From positions 11,831 through 21,964 of the forward strand of contig JABUUJ010000003.1 of assembly GCA_021443235.1 (NCBI GenBank): a stretch of 10,134 nt of DNA, in the 5' to 3' direction. The position numbers and the translations under genes were made by a program. The notes below the pieces were generated by a model. The model did no database searches and was not told the DNA's origin. It saw nothing but the letters and a program-made list of their open reading frames with translations. Source of the stretch: Muribaculaceae bacterium (GTDB lineage: Bacteria > Bacteroidota > Bacteroidia > Bacteroidales > Muribaculaceae). Position 1 is the first letter of the stretch. Every line of letters begins with the position of its first letter. Below, in pieces: positions 7,149-10,134 of the stretch.

Positions 7149-7904
7149 ATGACTTACGGAAATAGAGGCTTTTCGATGCCTCCAGTGACTTTAAATATTC
7201 TCATCATCAACGCTCTGTTGTGGCTGGCTACTATTGTTTTCAATAAAGCCGGCATCTTCGACTTGCAGGCAATTATGGGCATGCACTACTGGCGTGCGTC
7301 CGACTTCAATGCGGCACAGTTGCTCACCCACATGTTCTTGCACAAATCAGGCGGCATTGCCCACCTGTTTTGCAATATGTTCTCGCTGTTTATGTTCGGC
7401 ACAACGCTCGAGAGGGTGCTGGGTGGCAAGCGTTTCCTCTTCTATTATCTCACGTGCGGACTGGGTGCGGCGTTAGTTCAGCAACTCGCCTGGGAGTTTA
7501 CGTGGGAAGACGAACTCGTGAAGGCGCTCGCGGCGCTCAACCACAGCTCTTACGACGAGATACGCGCGTTCCTCAATAGCGGCAGCGCCGAGGCAATGGA
7601 GTCAATATCCAGCTTCTGGAACTACCACATAGCCATCGGCGCCAGTGGAGCGGTATTTGGCATCCTGCTTGCTATCGCGATGCTGTTCCCCAATATGCCT
7701 CTCTACATCATCCCCATCCCGTTTCCCATCAAGGCAAAGTATATGGTGATAGGCTATGGCCTCATCGAGTTTTTCTTCGGTGTCACTGGCACGATGAGCC
7801 GTGTCGGTCACTTTGCCCATCTGGGCGGAATGCTCTTTGGCTTCTTGATATTAATGTACTGGCGCTACGGAAAAGGGTCGCGAGGAAGGTATGGCGATTA
7901 TTGA
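7149..7904 (+). CDS. Rhomboid family intramembrane serine protease (first)
   Basis: The 251-residue inner-membrane protein belongs to the rhomboid family, which cleaves transmembrane segments of other proteins within the lipid bilayer. Hydrophobic segments lie at about 12-30, 68-86, 94-112, 160-180, 198-212 and 222-240, the six-helix core. The catalytic dyad is present: Ser166 in GASGAVFG (164-171) and His224 in HFAHLGG (221-227). HLFCN (72-76) supplies the His and Asn of the oxyanion site known from GlpG. Between helices 3 and 4 there is an insert of about 45 mostly polar and acidic residues (113-158), much longer than the equivalent loop in the neighbouring rhomboid. The ATG at 7149 is chosen; the ATG at 7144 is out of frame and stops at once. 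It overlaps the next gene by 14 bases, so the two are probably translationally coupled. The substrate is unknown. Confidence 0.95.
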   Translation: MTYGNRGFSMPPVTLNILIINALLWLATIVFNKAGIFDLQAIMGMHYWRASDFNAAQLLTHMFLHKSGGIAHLFCNMFSLFMFGTTLERVLGGKRFLFYYLTCGLGAALVQQLAWEFTWEDELVKALAALNHSSYDEIRAFLNSGSAEAMESISSFWNYHIAIGASGAVFGILLAIAMLFPNMPLYIIPIPFPIKAKYMVIGYGLIEFFFGVTGTMSRVGHFAHLGGMLFGFLILMYWRYGKGSRGRYGDY

Positions 7905-8766
7905 CGACATTAAGGTGCGCTTTGCCTCGGCCGACATGCTCATGCGCATCATCTACATCAACATCGGTGTGTTTGTGGTGCTGCGCCTCATCGGGATCGC
8001 CGCTTTCATCTTTGGCTTTGACTTAGGCTCTTGGCTCGAGTGGATTGAAATGCCCAGCGACCTCGCTATGCTTGCTATGCGACCATGGACGGTGATTACC
8101 TATTCTCTTGCCCACTACGACGCGCTCCACATCTTGTTCAACATGCTGTGGCTCTATTGGTTGGGGCAAATTTTCTTGGACTATTTCACGCCCAAGCAAT
8201 TGAGCGGACTCTACATCATCGGCGCATTGGGTGGCGCGTTGCTCTTTGCCGCTGCCTACAACCTGATTCCCAACCTCGCGGCAAGGCACTCGCATCTGCT
8301 GGGCGCGTCGGCGTCGGTGCTGGCAATCGTGGTGGCTATTGCAGTCTATGCCCCTCACTACAAGATTAACCTGCTGTTTATAGGCGAGTTATCACTTAAA
8401 TGGCTCGTCTTGGCGACCATTTTCATCTACATCCTCACCGTTGACGCTTCCAACGCTGGCGGACACATCGCACACTTGGGCGGAGTGCTTGTGGGCGCGC
8501 TTTACGGCACGATGATGCGTCGTGGCAAGGACATCACTGCGCCACTTAACGGCTTGATTGATCGCATCGTGTCGCTCTTCGCCCGCAAGCACCCACCAGG
8601 CGTGGGCGAGCCTATTGTGGGCGGAAAATTTCACGAGAGTTCTGCCCCGTCACGGCCCACCGAGGCCGAGCTCGACCGCGTGCTCGACAAAATCAAGCGT
8701 TCGGGTTACTCGGCTCTCACCGACGAGGAACGCAACCTCCTGTTTGGATTTGGCAAGAAGAAATGA
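7891..8766 (+). CDS. Rhomboid family intramembrane serine protease (second, with C-terminal tail domain)
   Basis: This 291-residue protein is a second, clearly different rhomboid protease. The oxyanion motif HILFN is at 80-84, the nucleophile Ser140 is in LLGASASV (136-143), and the catalytic His195 is in GGHIAHLGG (190-198). The residue after the serine is Ala, where the classic motif has Gly (GxSA instead of GxSG), a known tolerated variant. After the last membrane helix (about 197-210) comes a soluble tail of about 80 residues ending in a helical, charged segment (EAELDRVLDKIKRSG, 258-272, then LTDEERNLLFGF). This looks like the small C-terminal domain often seen on Bacteroidetes rhomboids (perhaps DUF6576; recalled, not searched). 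It starts inside the end of the first rhomboid gene, just after a purine-rich GAGGAAGG stretch, and overlaps the next gene by four bases (ATGA). Confidence 0.95.
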   Translation: MAIIDDIKVRFASADMLMRIIYINIGVFVVLRLIGIAAFIFGFDLGSWLEWIEMPSDLAMLAMRPWTVITYSLAHYDALHILFNMLWLYWLGQIFLDYFTPKQLSGLYIIGALGGALLFAAAYNLIPNLAARHSHLLGASASVLAIVVAIAVYAPHYKINLLFIGELSLKWLVLATIFIYILTVDASNAGGHIAHLGGVLVGALYGTMMRRGKDITAPLNGLIDRIVSLFARKHPPGVGEPIVGGKFHESSAPSRPTEAELDRVLDKIKRSGYSALTDEERNLLFGFGKKK

Positions 8767-9881
8767 AGCGACTTCTGGTTTACATAGTTAATCTGTTGGC
8801 GTTGGCCATCGCTCTTATGTTACTGATTTCGGTGGGAGCAGGATATCTCGACCCTCGCTCCTATGGCATCGTTGCGCCGCTTGTGCTGGTCTCGGGATTT
8901 GTAGCTATTGTGGCGCTCGTGGCTCTTGTTGTGTGTCTTGCGATGCGCAACCTCAAGGCGTCGCTCACCCTGGGCGTGGCACTGCTCATCAGCATGCCCA
9001 CCATGAGGTTGCAGTTCCCGCTGCGACTGGGCAGCAAGCCCGACAACACCGACCGCACCTTCACCGTGCTCACGTGGAACGTGTGCATCTTTGAGGACAT
9101 GATAGGTATTGACGAGGAGGGAACCACCATCAAGCACATCCTCGAGGTCGACGCCGACGTGGTGATGCTGCAAGAAACCTCATCCTACTCGGGCGACTAC
9201 CTCGACCAGCCCGAAACCGCCCTCTATCGCTCTCAAGTTGAGCAGCGTTACCCCTATCGCTCAAGTAGTTACCGCGACCTGGTAATATGGTCCAAAATAC
9301 CATACACGGTGCTGCCCGACACCACTATGAAAAACAACAAGTCAATGGTCGAGGGCGACTCAAGCTATCACTACTATGGCAAGGTATTTGATCTCACTGT
9401 GAAAGGTCATCAACTGCGCATGATCGACCTGCACCTGCAATCAATAGGACTCACCCCCGACGACAAGCAACTATACCGCGACCTCGCTTCTCTCAACAAG
9501 AGAGTCAAAACCGAGGACGAGTTGCGTGAGGTAAAGCACACGTTGTGGGACAAAATCTCTGGCGCTTCGCAACGGCGCGCCGCCGAAGCACAATGCGTGC
9601 GAGCAATCCTCGACAACTCGCCCGGCAACGTGATTGTGTGCGGCGACTTCAACGATGTCGCGGGTAGCTACAGCTACTACACCGTGCGCGGAGACGACAT
9701 GCACGATGCCTTTGCTGGCGCAGCAACCCATCCTGCCTATTCTTTCAACCGTGACCAACTGTTTTTCCGCATCGACCACATGCTCTATCGCGGTGATATG
9801 CGGGCGGTTTCTTCGCGCATCGACAAGGCCGGCTCAAGCGACCATTATCCCATCATCACCACCTTTGAATGGAACGAATGA
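8763..9881 (+). CDS. Membrane-anchored endonuclease/exonuclease/phosphatase (EEP) family protein
   Basis: The 372-residue protein has three N-terminal membrane helices (about 5-25, 37-60, 66-82) followed by a complete EEP (DNase I/ExoIII-like) metal-dependent phosphodiesterase fold. The active-site motifs come in family order: TWNV (Asn106), LQET (Glu138), DLHLQ (His224), GDFND (Asp295, Asn297), RIDHM (Asp338) and SSDHYP (Asp360, His361). All catalytic residues appear intact. Basic residues at the N-terminus and at MRNLK (61-65) between helices 2 and 3 suggest these ends are cytoplasmic, which would put the EEP domain in the periplasm; this is inference. EEP substrates range from DNA and RNA to phosphoinositides and sphingomyelin, and none can be chosen here. 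The start codon overlaps the rhomboid stop (ATGA), and the stop overlaps the next start in the same way. Confidence 0.93.
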   Translation: MKRLLVYIVNLLALAIALMLLISVGAGYLDPRSYGIVAPLVLVSGFVAIVALVALVVCLAMRNLKASLTLGVALLISMPTMRLQFPLRLGSKPDNTDRTFTVLTWNVCIFEDMIGIDEEGTTIKHILEVDADVVMLQETSSYSGDYLDQPETALYRSQVEQRYPYRSSSYRDLVIWSKIPYTVLPDTTMKNNKSMVEGDSSYHYYGKVFDLTVKGHQLRMIDLHLQSIGLTPDDKQLYRDLASLNKRVKTEDELREVKHTLWDKISGASQRRAAEAQCVRAILDNSPGNVIVCGDFNDVAGSYSYYTVRGDDMHDAFAGAATHPAYSFNRDQLFFRIDHMLYRGDMRAVSSRIDKAGSSDHYPIITTFEWNE

Positions 9882-10134
9882 CACGCCCCCGCATCACACA
9901 TATCGCTCTTAACGTCCTCTCTGCCATTATGGCGGCATTGCTGCTCGTTTCGGCTTATGGCGGACTGTGCGACCCTCGCTCGTGGGGAGCGATGCCGGCA
10001 GTGCTGGTGCTGGCGTTTCCCATAGTGGCGCTGGTGGCACTGGTGTGGACGCTAATCGTGGCGGCAATGCGGCGATGGCGCGCCTTGGCCGCTCTCGCCC
10101 TGGCGTGGCTCATCGTTATGCCGGCTGTGCTCAG
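9878..10134 (+). CDS. Second EEP-like membrane protein, 3' end missing (paralogue of the preceding gene)
   Basis: An open frame starts at the ATG overlapping the preceding stop codon (ATGA, 9878-9881) and runs to the right edge, giving 85 codons without a stop. It begins MTRPRITHIALNVLSAIM and contains GLCDPRSWGAMPAVLVLAF, then VALVALVWTL and MRRWRALAALALAWL. The upstream EEP protein has GYLDPRSYGIVAPLVL, VALVALVVCL and MRNLKASLTL at matching positions, so the two N-terminal three-helix regions are homologous. The catalytic domain is beyond the window, so an EEP domain is predicted by paralogy and not seen. The start lies four bases from the previous stop and implies translational coupling. 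If the downstream sequence lacks the EEP motifs, this would instead be a partial duplicate. Confidence 0.8.
   Translation, partial: MTRPRITHIALNVLSAIMAALLLVSAYGGLCDPRSWGAMPAVLVLAFPIVALVALVWTLIVAAMRRWRALAALALAWLIVMPAVL

Noticed and set aside
1..10134. CRISPR array, tRNA, rRNA, insertion sequence or known riboswitch
   Set aside because: No regularly spaced direct repeats, transposase motifs, cloverleaf-like segments or recognisable riboswitch cores were seen on reading. Short structured RNAs could be missed without a covariance-model search.

Overview
The window reads as a chromosomal piece of a Bacteroidales bacterium, probably a gut lineage such as Muribaculaceae or Prevotellaceae; the family-level placement is inference. 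The evidence is the protein types, the lack of Shine-Dalgarno sequences at the first genes of transcription units, and promoter elements of the Bacteroidetes kind (TTTG at -33, TAnnTTTG at -7) in front of several genes. Most genes use many G/C-ending codons. One gene, an AAA-ATPase-like protein, looks visibly more A/T rich.

Layout. (1) Positions 1-2270, plus strand: the 3' part of a dNTP triphosphohydrolase gene (dgt) cut by the left edge, then 11 bases later nicotinate phosphoribosyltransferase (pncB). (2) Positions 2271-2360: a hairpin terminator shared by two convergent units. (3) Positions 2361-4610, minus strand: polynucleotide phosphorylase (pnp) with an RG-rich C-terminal tail, and its promoter near 4646-4677. 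(4) Positions 4611-4907: an AT-rich intergenic region with the pnp promoter, a perfect 10-bp inverted repeat and a promoter-like box for the next gene. (5) Positions 4908-6482, plus strand: an AAA-ATPase-like/PD-(D/E)XK nuclease-fold protein of a family that is expanded and mobile-looking in Bacteroidetes. (6) Positions 6483-6650: a terminator for the following minus-strand gene. (7) Positions 6651-6923, minus strand: an HU-family DNA-binding protein with a good promoter. (8) Positions 7149-10134, plus strand: four genes joined by overlapping stop and start codons. They are two different rhomboid proteases, then a membrane-anchored endonuclease/exonuclease/phosphatase (EEP) protein, then the start of a second, related EEP protein cut by the right edge.

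How the parts relate. The left half is housekeeping: dNTP turnover, NAD salvage and RNA decay. HU is a nucleoid protein, divergently transcribed from the rhomboid operon. The rhomboid-rhomboid-EEP-EEP unit looks like one membrane-associated functional group, since all four proteins are predicted in the inner membrane and the two EEP domains are predicted to face the periplasm. Its substrate is unknown. No new defence or mobile system is clearly proven here. The best leads are the tandem EEP pair coupled to the rhomboids, and the inverted repeat sitting over the promoter of the ATPase/nuclease-fold gene.
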